NCBI GenBank assembly: GCA_030731745.1
Contig: JANQTJ010000039.1
Span: forward strand, 1-63,130
From: Flaviramulus sp.
GTDB taxonomy: Bacteria; Bacteroidota; Bacteroidia; Flavobacteriales; Flavobacteriaceae
DNA length: 63,130 nucleotides
Reading direction: 5' to 3'
The position numbers and the translations under genes were made by a program. This document shows, in pieces, positions 47,624 through 55,336 of the stretch. The notes below the pieces were generated by a model. It saw only the letters and a program-made list of their open reading frames with translations, was not told the origin of the DNA and did no database searches. Position 1 is the stretch's first letter. Each line of letters starts with the position of its first letter.

Positions 47624-48034
47624 TTAGTTAGCTCTGCTATATCGCATGTAATAAACAGCACCATTTTCAAAATAAGATAATTTTAAAAAATCTGACTGTT
47701 CAATTTCATAATTATAAATAAAGTCAGCTACGCTAGGGCTAGAAAACGATATAGTATTTATTAAAGGATTTACAGTGAATTTTCCAGTAATTTCTTCGGA
47801 ATCTATAATTTGAATGAAATTACCGGTTAAATCTTGGATGTTATTGTCAAATAAAAATGTGATAGACTCACAACAGTAAGTTTCAATTGACGGTGTATTA
47901 TTAATACCTTTTGATTCTATAATCCACTCTGAAATCAATTGACTATCTACTAATATGTCTTTAGCTTCTTGGGTTTCGTCTTTAGAACAATTAAATAGAA
48001 GTATTAATGCTAAAACCCCAAATATATTTTTCAT
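47624..48034 (-). CDS. small lipoprotein with lipocalin-like features
   Basis: A 136-residue lipoprotein starting at the ATG at 48034, with lipobox LLFNC. The mature part begins with an acidic linker (SKDETQEA), then beta-strand-rich sequence (SEWIIESKGI, SITFLFDNN, ITGKFTVNP, MRYSRAN) like the short lipocalin-like lipoproteins common in Flavobacteriaceae. Two adjacent cysteines (YCCES) are unusual for a periplasmic protein of this size. It has no assigned function. A terminator separates it from the LysM gene upstream. Confidence 0.7.
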   Translation of the reverse strand: MKNIFGVLALILLFNCSKDETQEAKDILVDSQLISEWIIESKGINNTPSIETYCCESITFLFDNNIQDLTGNFIQIIDSEEITGKFTVNPLINTISFSSPSVADFIYNYEIEQSDFLKLSYFENGAVYYMRYSRAN

Positions 48035-48097
48035 TAGTAACAATTTAGATTATAAATTTAATAGAATTTTTTTGATTACCATTAAAAACAACATGTA

Positions 48098-48136
48098 TAA
48101 AAAAACCACTAACATTTTATAAATATTAGTGGTTTT
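48098..48136 (-). terminator. terminator of the LysM gene
   Basis: On the minus strand AAAACCACTAA (48136-48126) pairs perfectly with TTAGTGGTTTT (48112-48102), loop 13 bases, followed by T residues. It lies 17 bases after the LysM gene stop. Confidence 0.8.
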
Positions 48137-48152
48137 GATTTTTTTAGTAAAA

Positions 48153-48533
48153 TTAAAGGTTAGGGATTACTAACTCCTGTCCTGGATGAATTAAATCTGG
48201 ATTTTTCAAAATATGAGTATTTGCATTAAAAATAGCTTGGTATTTTGATGCGCTATCGTAATAATGTTTAGCAATTTTACCCAAAGTTTCGCCACTTTTT
48301 ACAGTATGCAAGGCATATACACTTTCATCAGCAACAGAAATATTGGCCTTTATATCTGTTGGGTTACTACCACCAATTTCTTTTATTTTATCCCAAATAA
48401 TATTTTTCTCATAAGGTGTTTTTGCAGTGCCTTTGATTTTCAAAACACCATTTTCTTCACTTACATTTCCATCTTGAATTTTTAATAATTCTCCTAAATC
48501 CAGAACAGCTTGATATTTACTTTTTGCAGTCAT
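48153..48533 (-). CDS. BON-LysM protein related to YgaU/Kbp
   Basis: A 126-residue protein starting MTAKSKYQAVLDLG at the ATG at 48533. Residues about 10-70 resemble a BON domain (NGVLKIKGTAKTPYEKNIIWDKI) and residues about 77-124 form a LysM domain (YALHTVKSGETLGKIAKHYY ... ILKNPDLIHPGQELVIP). This is the layout of E. coli YgaU (Kbp), a cytoplasmic potassium-binding protein. As in that protein there is no signal peptide despite the LysM. It has its own terminator. Confidence 0.85.
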   Translation of the reverse strand: MTAKSKYQAVLDLGELLKIQDGNVSEENGVLKIKGTAKTPYEKNIIWDKIKEIGGSNPTDIKANISVADESVYALHTVKSGETLGKIAKHYYDSASKYQAIFNANTHILKNPDLIHPGQELVIPNL

Positions 48534-48697
48534 AATAAAATATTTAATGTTAATATACAATAACAATATAAGGAATTATTTATGTTTTGATATTATCTAT
48601 TTCCTAAGATATTGTTTCTGATTTTAGGACACTAGATATTTGAAAAAGTCACAATTAATTTATTTTCTCATTTTTAGGTAATTACATCAAAAATATG

Positions 48698-48705
48698 TAT
48701 TTTTG
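48698..48705 (+). promoter_or_regulatory. -7 element of the rpsA promoter
   Basis: TATTTTTG followed by C, a match to TAnnTTTG. The expected transcript starts near 48710, leaving a leader of about 117 bases. The -33 region (around 48676) is a poor match. Confidence 0.5.
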
Positions 48706-48708
48706 CAC

Positions 48709-48807
48709 TCCTTTTAGCGAATCGTCGGAAAGATAAAAGGAACTGAAACTAAAAAAACAATAACACTTCTGTGTGCTAAACGCTTAAATCTTCCGAAACA
48801 TACAGAA
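48709..48807 (+). promoter_or_regulatory. structured rpsA leader: two hairpins with complementary loops
   Basis: Hairpin 1: TCCTTTT (48709-48715) with AAAAGGA (48735-48741). Hairpin 2: TTCTGTGTG (48767-48775) with CATACAGAA (48799-48807), one wobble. The loop of hairpin 1 holds TCGGAAAGA (48725-48733), complementary apart from one bulged base to TCTTCCGA (48789-48796) in the loop of hairpin 2. The ATG at 48827 follows. Such a kissing-loop leader could allow S1 to control its own synthesis; function is inference. Confidence 0.5.
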
Positions 48808-48826
48808 TACAAAATTTAATCAGCAC

Positions 48827-50683
48827 ATGGCTGAAAAGGCAAAACAAGCAGAAGTTGAAGCAACTGAAGCAACAACTGTATCAGCTCCAGTAGTATCTGA
48901 AGCTAAAGCAAATCCTGAAAAATTCTTAAAAGAGTTCAATTGGCATAATTATCAAGAGGGTATTGATGAAGTTGACGATAAACAACTTAAAGAATTTGAA
49001 AAACTAGTAGCAGAAAATTTCGTAGATACACTAAATGATGAAGTTGTAGAGGGTACAGTAATACACATTACAGATCGTGATGCAATTATTGATATCAACG
49101 CTAAATCTGAAGGTGTAATTTCTTTAAACGAATTTCGTTACAATCCAAATTTAAAAGTAGGAGATAAAGTAGAAGTATTAATTGATGTTCGTGAAGATGC
49201 AACTGGACAATTAGTATTATCTCACAGAAAAGCTCGTGTAATTAAAGCGTGGGATCGTGTTAACGCGGCTCATGAAACTGGTGAAATCGTTAATGGTTTT
49301 GTTAAATGTAGAACTAAAGGTGGTATGATTGTAGATGTTTTCGGTATTGAAGCATTCTTACCAGGTTCTCAGATTGATGTAAAACCAATTAGAGATTACG
49401 ATCAATTTGTAAATAAAACTATGGAATTCAAAGTTGTTAAAATCAACCATGAGTTTAAAAACGTAGTTGTTTCTCATAAGGCTTTAATAGAAGCTGATAT
49501 TGAAGAGCAGAAAAAAGAAATTATCGGTCAATTAGAAAAAGGTCAAGTATTAGAAGGAGTTGTTAAAAACGTAACTTCTTACGGTGTATTTATCGATCTT
49601 GGTGGAGTTGACGGATTAATTCATATTACTGACTTATCTTGGTCTAGAATCAACCATCCAAATGAGATTGTTGAATTAGATCAGAAATTAAATGTTGTAA
49701 TTCTTGATTTTGATGAAGATAAATCTAGAATCCAATTAGGTCTTAAACAATTATCTAAACACCCATGGGAAGCTTTAGCAGATACTGTAAAAGTTGGTGA
49801 TAAAGTAAAAGGTAAAGTAGTTGTTATTGCTGATTACGGTGCATTTATTGAAGTTGCTGATGGTGTTGAAGGTTTAATTCACGTATCAGAAATGTCTTGG
49901 TCTACGCATTTACGTTCTGCTCAAGATTTTGTTTCTGTTGGTGATGAAGTTGAAGCAGTTATCTTGACTTTAGATCGAGAAGATAGAAAAATGTCTTTAG
50001 GTATTAAACAATTAACTTCAGACCCTTGGACAGATATTTCAGGTAAATACCCATTAGGTTCTAGCCATGTTGGTATTGTACGAAACTTTACAAACTTTGG
50101 TGTTTTTGTTGAATTAGAGGAAGGTATTGATGGATTAATTTACATCTCTGATCTATCTTGGACTAAGAAAATCAAGCATCCAAGCGAATTCTGTGCAGTT
50201 GGTGATAAACTAGATGTTATTGTATTAGAATTAGATGTTGAAGGACGTAAATTAAGTTTAGGTCATAAACAAACTACAGAAAACCCTTGGGATAAATACG
50301 AAACTGATTTTGCATTAGATACTGTACATACAGCGGCAATCTCTGAAATCGTAGATAAAGGCGCTACTGTAGAGTTTAATGAAGATATCGTTGCATTTGT
50401 ACCAGTACGTCATCTTGAAAAAGAAGATGGAAGTAAGCTTAAAAAAGGAGATACTGCCGAGTTTAAAATTATTGAATTCAATAAGGAATTTAAACGTGTA
50501 GTGGCATCTCATACAGCCGTATTTAAAGCTGAAGAAGCTAAAATAGTTAAGCAAGCGGTAAGAAAAGCGGAGTCTGCAGCTGCAGAAGCAAAACCAACTT
50601 TAGGTGATGCAAACGATGCTTTACAAGCTCTGAAAGATAAAATGGATGGAAAAGTTGCTAAGCCAAAAGCTAAGAAAAAGTAA
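48827..50683 (+). CDS. rpsA: 30S ribosomal protein S1
   Basis: A 618-residue protein with six S1 (OB-fold) repeats between about residues 75 and 570. Repeats three to five are the best conserved (for example YGVFIDLGGVDGLIHITDLSW). An acidic N-terminal extension with many Ala and Thr residues and a lysine/alanine-rich tail ending KPKAKKK frame the repeats; both are common in this phylum. S1 binds mRNA and brings it to the ribosome, and is thought to matter in Bacteroidota, where Shine-Dalgarno sequences are weak. The leader is structured and a strong terminator follows. Confidence 0.96.
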   Translation: MAEKAKQAEVEATEATTVSAPVVSEAKANPEKFLKEFNWHNYQEGIDEVDDKQLKEFEKLVAENFVDTLNDEVVEGTVIHITDRDAIIDINAKSEGVISLNEFRYNPNLKVGDKVEVLIDVREDATGQLVLSHRKARVIKAWDRVNAAHETGEIVNGFVKCRTKGGMIVDVFGIEAFLPGSQIDVKPIRDYDQFVNKTMEFKVVKINHEFKNVVVSHKALIEADIEEQKKEIIGQLEKGQVLEGVVKNVTSYGVFIDLGGVDGLIHITDLSWSRINHPNEIVELDQKLNVVILDFDEDKSRIQLGLKQLSKHPWEALADTVKVGDKVKGKVVVIADYGAFIEVADGVEGLIHVSEMSWSTHLRSAQDFVSVGDEVEAVILTLDREDRKMSLGIKQLTSDPWTDISGKYPLGSSHVGIVRNFTNFGVFVELEEGIDGLIYISDLSWTKKIKHPSEFCAVGDKLDVIVLELDVEGRKLSLGHKQTTENPWDKYETDFALDTVHTAAISEIVDKGATVEFNEDIVAFVPVRHLEKEDGSKLKKGDTAEFKIIEFNKEFKRVVASHTAVFKAEEAKIVKQAVRKAESAAAEAKPTLGDANDALQALKDKMDGKVAKPKAKKK

Positions 50684-50706
50684 TTTTTAAGTCATTTTTT
50701 TAATAC

Positions 50707-50738
50707 AAAAGCCTTCAAGAAATTGAAGGCTTTTTTTT
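50707..50738 (+). terminator. terminator of rpsA
   Basis: AAAAGCCTTCAA (50707-50718) pairs perfectly with TTGAAGGCTTTT (50723-50734) around GAAA, followed by more T residues. It starts 24 bases after the rpsA stop. Confidence 0.92.
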
Positions 50739-50801
50739 GTAAAGAAAGCATACTTAAACGTAAGTATTATATTTTATGTTTTAACTTCTAAAATTTTGCA
50801 T

Positions 50802-50809
50802 TACATTTG
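50802..50809 (+). promoter_or_regulatory. -7 element of the pyr operon promoter
   Basis: TACATTTG, about 26 bases ahead of the pyrR ATG. The predicted leader is only about 20 bases, too short for a PyrR-type attenuator in front of pyrR. Confidence 0.5.
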
Positions 50810-50834
50810 TAAACCAAATACGTTTGGATACTAT

Positions 50835-51374
50835 ATGAGTCAAAAAGTTTTACTTAACGCAAAAGAGGTAAACATCATTCTTCATCGATTGGCTTGTCAA
50901 CTTATTGAGAAACATAATGACTTTTCTAATACGGTTTTAATTGGTTTACAGCCAAGAGGTATTTTTTTAGCTGACAGGTTAGCAGAAATTTTGAAAGAAA
51001 ATTATAAAGTTAAAAATATTCAATTAGGTTATCTAGATATTACTTTTTTTAGAGATGATTTTAGAAGAGGTGATAAACCTTTAGAAGCCAATATGACTAA
51101 AATTAATTTTATAGTTGAAGATAAAAACATTGTTTTTATTGATGATGTTCTGTATACAGGAAGAAGTATTAGAGCAGCTCTTACAGCTATTCAATCATTT
51201 GGAAGGCCAAATGAAATAGAACTATTAACATTAATTGATAGACGTTTTAGCAGGCATTTACCAATACAACCCGACTATAGAGGAAGGCAGGTTGATGTTA
51301 TAAATAATGAAAAAGTTCAAGTAAACTGGAAAGAACGCGATAAAGAAGATTCAGTTTATTTAATTGAAAAATAA
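50835..51374 (+). CDS. pyrR: PyrR-type uracil phosphoribosyltransferase/regulator
   Basis: A 179-residue type I phosphoribosyltransferase starting MSQKVLLNAKEVN at the ATG at 50835. The PRPP loop is VFIDDVLYTGRS (100-111) and other PyrR-typical parts are LIGLQPRGIFLA, LDITFFRDDF and LIDRRFSRHLPIQPDY. In Bacillus PyrR binds pyr mRNA to attenuate transcription and also makes UMP from uracil. Here it heads a five-gene operon (pyrR, pyrB, two unknown genes, rnz) with 1-7 bp spacing. No attenuator is visible before pyrR, nor between pyrR and pyrB, so the mode of control is open. Confidence 0.95.
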   Translation: MSQKVLLNAKEVNIILHRLACQLIEKHNDFSNTVLIGLQPRGIFLADRLAEILKENYKVKNIQLGYLDITFFRDDFRRGDKPLEANMTKINFIVEDKNIVFIDDVLYTGRSIRAALTAIQSFGRPNEIELLTLIDRRFSRHLPIQPDYRGRQVDVINNEKVQVNWKERDKEDSVYLIEK

Positions 51375-51381
51375 TAAAACA

Positions 51382-52311
51382 ATGAGCGAATTAAGTGTTA
51401 ATCACTTATTAGGGATTAAATATCTTAACAAACAAGATATTCAACTTATTTTTGAAACTGCCGATCATTTTAAAGAGGTAATTAATCGTCCTATTAAAAA
51501 GGTGCCCTCTCTTAGAGATATTACTATTGCTAATCTATTTTTTGAAAATTCAACGAGGACTAAACTTTCTTTTGAGTTAGCTGAGAAACGACTTTCAGCT
51601 GATGTACTTAATTTCTCTTCATCACAATCATCAGTAAAAAAAGGTGAAACACTTATTGATACTGTTAATAATATTTTATCAATGAAAGTTGATATGGTAG
51701 TGATGCGTCATCCTAATCCTGGTGCAGGTGTATTTCTATCAAAACATGTTAAAGCGAGTATTATAAACGCTGGAGATGGTGCACATGAACATCCTACTCA
51801 AGCACTTCTAGATTCTTATTCAATAAGAGAAAAACTTGGGGAAGTTAAAGGAAAAAAAGTGGTTATTGTTGGAGATATTTTACATAGTAGAGTAGCACTT
51901 TCAAATATATTTGCACTACAACTTCAAGGCGCCGAAGTTATGGTTTGTGGTCCAAAAACATTACTTCCTAAATACATCCAAAAACTTGGTGTAAAAGTTG
52001 AAACAAACCTATATAAAGCATTAAATTGGTGTGATGTGGCTAATATGTTAAGGGTTCAAAATGAGCGTATGGATATCACTTATTTTCCATCAACCAGGGA
52101 ATATACACAACAGTTTGGAGTTAATAAAATGTTGTTGGATTCTCTAAATAAAGAAATTGTTATAATGCATCCTGGACCGATTAATAGAGGTGTCGAAATT
52201 ACTAGTGATGTTGCAGACTCTAAGCAATCCATTATTTTAGATCAAGTTCAAAATGGCGTAGCAATTAGAATGGCAGTTATTTATTTATTAGCTTCAAAAA
52301 TTAAACAGTAA
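51382..52311 (+). CDS. pyrB: aspartate carbamoyltransferase catalytic subunit
   Basis: A 309-residue ATCase catalytic chain starting at the ATG at 51382. The carbamoyl-phosphate loop is FFENSTRTKLSFE (53-65); further active-site parts are SSVKKGET, RHPNPGAG, HEHPTQALLD and MHPGPINRGVE. It makes N-carbamoyl-aspartate, the second step of UMP synthesis. It begins seven bases after the pyrR stop. No regulatory chain gene (pyrI) is present here, so it probably works as a simple trimer or dodecamer. Confidence 0.97.
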   Translation: MSELSVNHLLGIKYLNKQDIQLIFETADHFKEVINRPIKKVPSLRDITIANLFFENSTRTKLSFELAEKRLSADVLNFSSSQSSVKKGETLIDTVNNILSMKVDMVVMRHPNPGAGVFLSKHVKASIINAGDGAHEHPTQALLDSYSIREKLGEVKGKKVVIVGDILHSRVALSNIFALQLQGAEVMVCGPKTLLPKYIQKLGVKVETNLYKALNWCDVANMLRVQNERMDITYFPSTREYTQQFGVNKMLLDSLNKEIVIMHPGPINRGVEITSDVADSKQSIILDQVQNGVAIRMAVIYLLASKIKQ

Positions 52312-52314
52312 CTA

Positions 52315-52647
52315 ATGATTTTAAATCAAAACGGAAATTTCACTACAGTTTCACAAGAAAATTTCACAATTGTGGAGTTGGTTAAAAAACTTCAAGCTAT
52401 TTATCCAAAGTTTAAGAATGATAATCTTATTGTATTACTTTCATCTTTAAAAACAATTGTTTTAAACGAGGTCATTGAGTTTTTAGAATTATCAAAAATG
52501 CACAAAGCCTCAAAACATTCCTTTGTGATTGTTTCTGATAAAATTGATTTAAATATTGTTCCAGATGATATTATTGTAGTACCCACATTACAAGAAGCTT
52601 ATGATATTATTGAAATGGAAGAAATGGAGCGCGATTTAGGTTTTTAA
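52315..52647 (+). CDS. small STAS-like protein in the pyr-rnz operon
   Basis: A 110-residue soluble protein without cysteine clusters or membrane segments. The pattern of alternating strands and helices (LIVLLSSLK, VIEFLELSKMHKASKHSFVIVSD, IIVVPTLQEAYDIIEMEEME) resembles STAS/SpoIIAA-type domains, though no conserved phosphorylated serine is evident. It begins three bases after the pyrB stop and ends one base before the next gene, so it is translated from the same mRNA. This gene order appears to be a fixed feature of related genomes, from memory of annotation and not checked. The STAS assignment is tentative and the function is unknown. Confidence 0.65.
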   Translation: MILNQNGNFTTVSQENFTIVELVKKLQAIYPKFKNDNLIVLLSSLKTIVLNEVIEFLELSKMHKASKHSFVIVSDKIDLNIVPDDIIVVPTLQEAYDIIEMEEMERDLGF

Positions 52648-52648
52648 T

Positions 52649-53119
52649 ATGAGTAAATTCCATTTAGCACAAGTAAATATTGCAAAAAGATTGGCACCAA
52701 TGGAAAATCCAATGATGAAAGATTTTGTTGGTAATCTTGATAGAATAAATACTGTTGCAGATTCTAGTGAAGGTTTTATTTGGCGTTTACAAAATGAAGA
52801 TAAAGAAGAAGCTGCTATTATTTTTCAAGATGATACTTTAATTATAAACATGTCTGTTTGGAAAGATTTGGAGTCCCTTTTTAAGTTTACATATAACTCA
52901 GAACACATTGAAATTTTTAGACGTAAAAAGGAATGGTTTAGTAAAATCAAAATGATGCATATGGCATTCTGGTATACTTTAGAAGATTATCAACCTACAT
53001 TTAAAGATGCAAAAAATCGTATAGATTATCTAAATAATCACGGAGAAAGTCCTTATGCTTTTACATTTAAAAGTAAATTTTCTGTTTCCGATTCATTAAA
53101 CTACAAACCTCTTTTATAA
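52649..53119 (+). CDS. DUF3291-family protein
   Basis: A 156-residue soluble protein matching DUF3291: FHLAQVNIAKRLAPM at the start, NLDRINTVADSSEGFIWRLQ, the strand NMSVWKDLESLF and HMAFWYTLEDYQPT. The family has a dimeric alpha+beta barrel-like (ABM superfamily) fold and is sometimes likened to small monooxygenases, but no cofactor site is visible here. It is the fourth gene of the pyrR operon, one base after the STAS-like gene and two bases ahead of rnz. Role unknown. Confidence 0.8.
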   Translation: MSKFHLAQVNIAKRLAPMENPMMKDFVGNLDRINTVADSSEGFIWRLQNEDKEEAAIIFQDDTLIINMSVWKDLESLFKFTYNSEHIEIFRRKKEWFSKIKMMHMAFWYTLEDYQPTFKDAKNRIDYLNNHGESPYAFTFKSKFSVSDSLNYKPLL

Positions 53120-53121
53120 CT

Positions 53122-54027
53122 ATGAGGTTAACCATTTTAGGTTGTTATAGTGCAACTCCAAGAACATTAAATAATACAACATCACAAGTATTAGAAATTA
53201 ACAATCATATGTTTTTAATTGATTGTGGAGAAGGTACTCAAGTAGAATTAAGAAAACATAAAATTAAATTTAATCGAATTAAGCATATTTTTATCTCCCA
53301 TTTACATGGAGATCATTTTTTTGGATTAGTTGGATTAATTTCTACGTTTAGATTACTGACTCGAGAAGCGGATTTAAATATTTACGGACCAAAAGGGATT
53401 AAAGAAATTGTTACACTTCAAATGAAATTGGCCGATTCTTGGACTAATTACAATCTTATTTTTCACGAATTAACTTCTAAAACTTCCGAATTAATTTTTG
53501 AAGATGAAAAAGTTGAAGTTTATACCATTCCACTAAATCACAGAATTTATACAAATGGTTATTTTTTTAAAGAAAAAGAAGGCGAACGAAAGTTAAATAT
53601 TGAAGCTGCTGAAAAAGCTCAAATTAATGTAGCTTATTACTCAAAATTAAAACAGGGTTTTGATGTAGTTAGTGAAAATGGTGTTGTTATAAAAAACGAT
53701 ACAGTTACATCAGCTTGTGAAAAGCCTAAAAGTTATGCGTTTTGTAGTGACACCATGTATAAAGAAGATATTGTATCTATTATTGAGAATGCACATGTCC
53801 TTTATCATGAATCTACATTTCTTGATAAACACGCTAACTTAGCAGTAAAAACAAAGCACTCAACAGCAAAAGAAGCTGCTCTAATCGCTAAAAAAGCTAA
53901 AGTAGATATATTACTTCTAGGACATTATTCTACGCGTTACGATAGCCTAAATGTATTTAAAGATGAAGCTCAGGAAGTTTTTAAAAATGTTGAGTTATCT
54001 GAGGACGGTAAAGTATTTGAATTTTAA
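53122..54027 (+). CDS. rnz: ribonuclease Z
   Basis: A 301-residue metallo-beta-lactamase-fold endonuclease. The zinc motif is HLHGDH (60-65), the N-terminal LGCYSATPRTLNN and FLIDCGEGTQ strands, YHESTFLDKH and the C-terminal LLGHYSTRY complete the active site. It processes tRNA 3' ends by cutting after the discriminator base. It is the last gene of the pyrR operon (two bases after DUF3291) and overlaps the convergent gene by four bases. Confidence 0.96.
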   Translation: MRLTILGCYSATPRTLNNTTSQVLEINNHMFLIDCGEGTQVELRKHKIKFNRIKHIFISHLHGDHFFGLVGLISTFRLLTREADLNIYGPKGIKEIVTLQMKLADSWTNYNLIFHELTSKTSELIFEDEKVEVYTIPLNHRIYTNGYFFKEKEGERKLNIEAAEKAQINVAYYSKLKQGFDVVSENGVVIKNDTVTSACEKPKSYAFCSDTMYKEDIVSIIENAHVLYHESTFLDKHANLAVKTKHSTAKEAALIAKKAKVDILLLGHYSTRYDSLNVFKDEAQEVFKNVELSEDGKVFEF

Positions 54028-54437
54028 TTAAATTCTTTCAAATTCAGCATCCAATCAAAAGCTTCTGTTATACTTGTACAGCGTTTAATACTCTTTTTAG
54101 TAAATTGTCTTTCTATTGAAGCGTTAATGTAAGTTAAATTATTGTACATAATAATGGCACTTGCAACTATTAAATTATATTCCTTTTCTAGTCTAGTCCA
54201 ATTTTGTGGGTCTATTGAGTAATGATTAACCCTGTTTGAAATAAACCCTATTTGAGCATCTTGACCATAAAATTTAATTATTTCAGTAATAAGTTTTTTT
54301 ACTTTATCCCAATCAAAATGTACACCTTCAAACAATTCTGCAACTACAAAGTTTTCAAAAAAGTAGTAATTACCAAATGGCATCTCTAATTTGAAAGGAT
54401 GTAATTCTTTGAAAAATTTTGAAGTTTCAAATTTCAT
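54024..54437 (-). CDS. small STAS-like protein convergent with rnz
   Basis: A 137-residue soluble protein starting at the ATG at 54437 (an in-frame TTG-type start 21 bases upstream is less likely). It shows an alpha/beta pattern with VVAELFEGVHFDWDKVKKLI, QIGFISNRVNHYSIDP, YNLIVASAIIMYNN and a terminal RCTSITEAFDWMLN, similar to SpoIIAA/STAS-type domains. It overlaps the end of rnz by four bases on the opposite strand. No membrane segment or catalytic motif is seen. It may be related in fold to the small protein encoded at 52315-52647, which would place two such proteins around rnz. Function unknown. Confidence 0.65.
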   Translation of the reverse strand: MKFETSKFFKELHPFKLEMPFGNYYFFENFVVAELFEGVHFDWDKVKKLITEIIKFYGQDAQIGFISNRVNHYSIDPQNWTRLEKEYNLIVASAIIMYNNLTYINASIERQFTKKSIKRCTSITEAFDWMLNLKEFN

Positions 54438-54520
54438 AAAAAAATAATGTATGCTCAAGTTAAGAAGTTTATAGTTATAAACAATGAAACCAAATTTAAA
54501 ATTTTGTTATTTTGTAGCTT

Positions 54521-55168
54521 ATGGAAAAAGATTTAAGTAATTATAGGAAATCTTACGAGAAAGGTGCTTTAGTTTTAAATGATATGCTAGAAAACCCTTT
54601 AGAGCTATTTCAAAAATGGTTTTATGAAGTAGATTCTCATTTTGAACAAGATGAAACAAATGCTATGACTATTTCTACAATAGGATTAGATGGTTTCCCT
54701 AAAAGTAGAGTCGTACTTCTTAAGCGATATACCTATGAGGGATTTATTTTTTACACAAATTATAACAGTGAAAAAGGAAGGGCTATAGCTAATAATCCTA
54801 ATGTTTGTTTATCTTTTTTTTGGCATGGAGCAGAAAGACAAGTTATCATAAAAGGGAAAGCAGAAAAGATTGCTGAAAATTTAAGTGATGGTTATTTTGA
54901 ATCGCGACCAAGAGGAAGCCAATTAGGGGCAGTTGTATCTAATCAAAGTGAAATTATTTCAGATAGAAAGTATATTGAAGATAAACTTTTGAATTTAGAA
55001 AAAGAATTTGAAGGTAAAGATATCCCAAGACCTTCCTTTTGGGGAGGTTATATAGTTAAACCAGTAGAGATTGAGTTTTGGCAAGGTAGGCCAAATAGAT
55101 TACATGACAGAATTAGGTATAAGTTACAAGATGATTTTAGCTGGCAAATTAATCGATTATCTCCATGA
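54521..55168 (+). CDS. pdxH: pyridoxamine 5'-phosphate oxidase
   Basis: A 215-residue FMN enzyme. Typical pieces are NAMTISTIGLDGFPKSRVVLLK, FIFYTNYNSEKGRAI, LSFFWHGAERQV, SRPRGSQLGA and the C-terminal EFWQGRPNRLHDRI. It oxidises pyridoxine- or pyridoxamine-phosphate to pyridoxal 5'-phosphate. It stands alone, divergent from the STAS-like gene (83 bp) and followed by an imperfect palindromic region that may end its transcript. Confidence 0.96.
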   Translation: MEKDLSNYRKSYEKGALVLNDMLENPLELFQKWFYEVDSHFEQDETNAMTISTIGLDGFPKSRVVLLKRYTYEGFIFYTNYNSEKGRAIANNPNVCLSFFWHGAERQVIIKGKAEKIAENLSDGYFESRPRGSQLGAVVSNQSEIISDRKYIEDKLLNLEKEFEGKDIPRPSFWGGYIVKPVEIEFWQGRPNRLHDRIRYKLQDDFSWQINRLSP

Positions 55169-55173
55169 TTTTA

Positions 55174-55260
55174 ACGACTAAATACATAATATTTTAAATA
55201 CATTGTGTATTTTATCGATTAAAAACATTTAATATCGTTTAAATGCATGTTTTTAGTCGA
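55174..55260. repeat. interlocking imperfect palindromes after pdxH
   Basis: TCGATTAAAAACAT (55215-55228) pairs with ATGTTTTTAGTCGA (55247-55260), one wobble. The same right arm also nearly complements CGACTAAATACAT, which starts near 55174. AATACA/TGTATT forms a small hairpin between them. The whole may be a terminator for pdxH or an operator for the CAP gene starting at 55337. Confidence 0.4.
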
Positions 55261-55336
55261 TTTTAACATATCATTAACATTCATTTCATTATTAGGTTGT
55301 TAAATTTATAATACCAAATCTAAATTTACTTAACCT

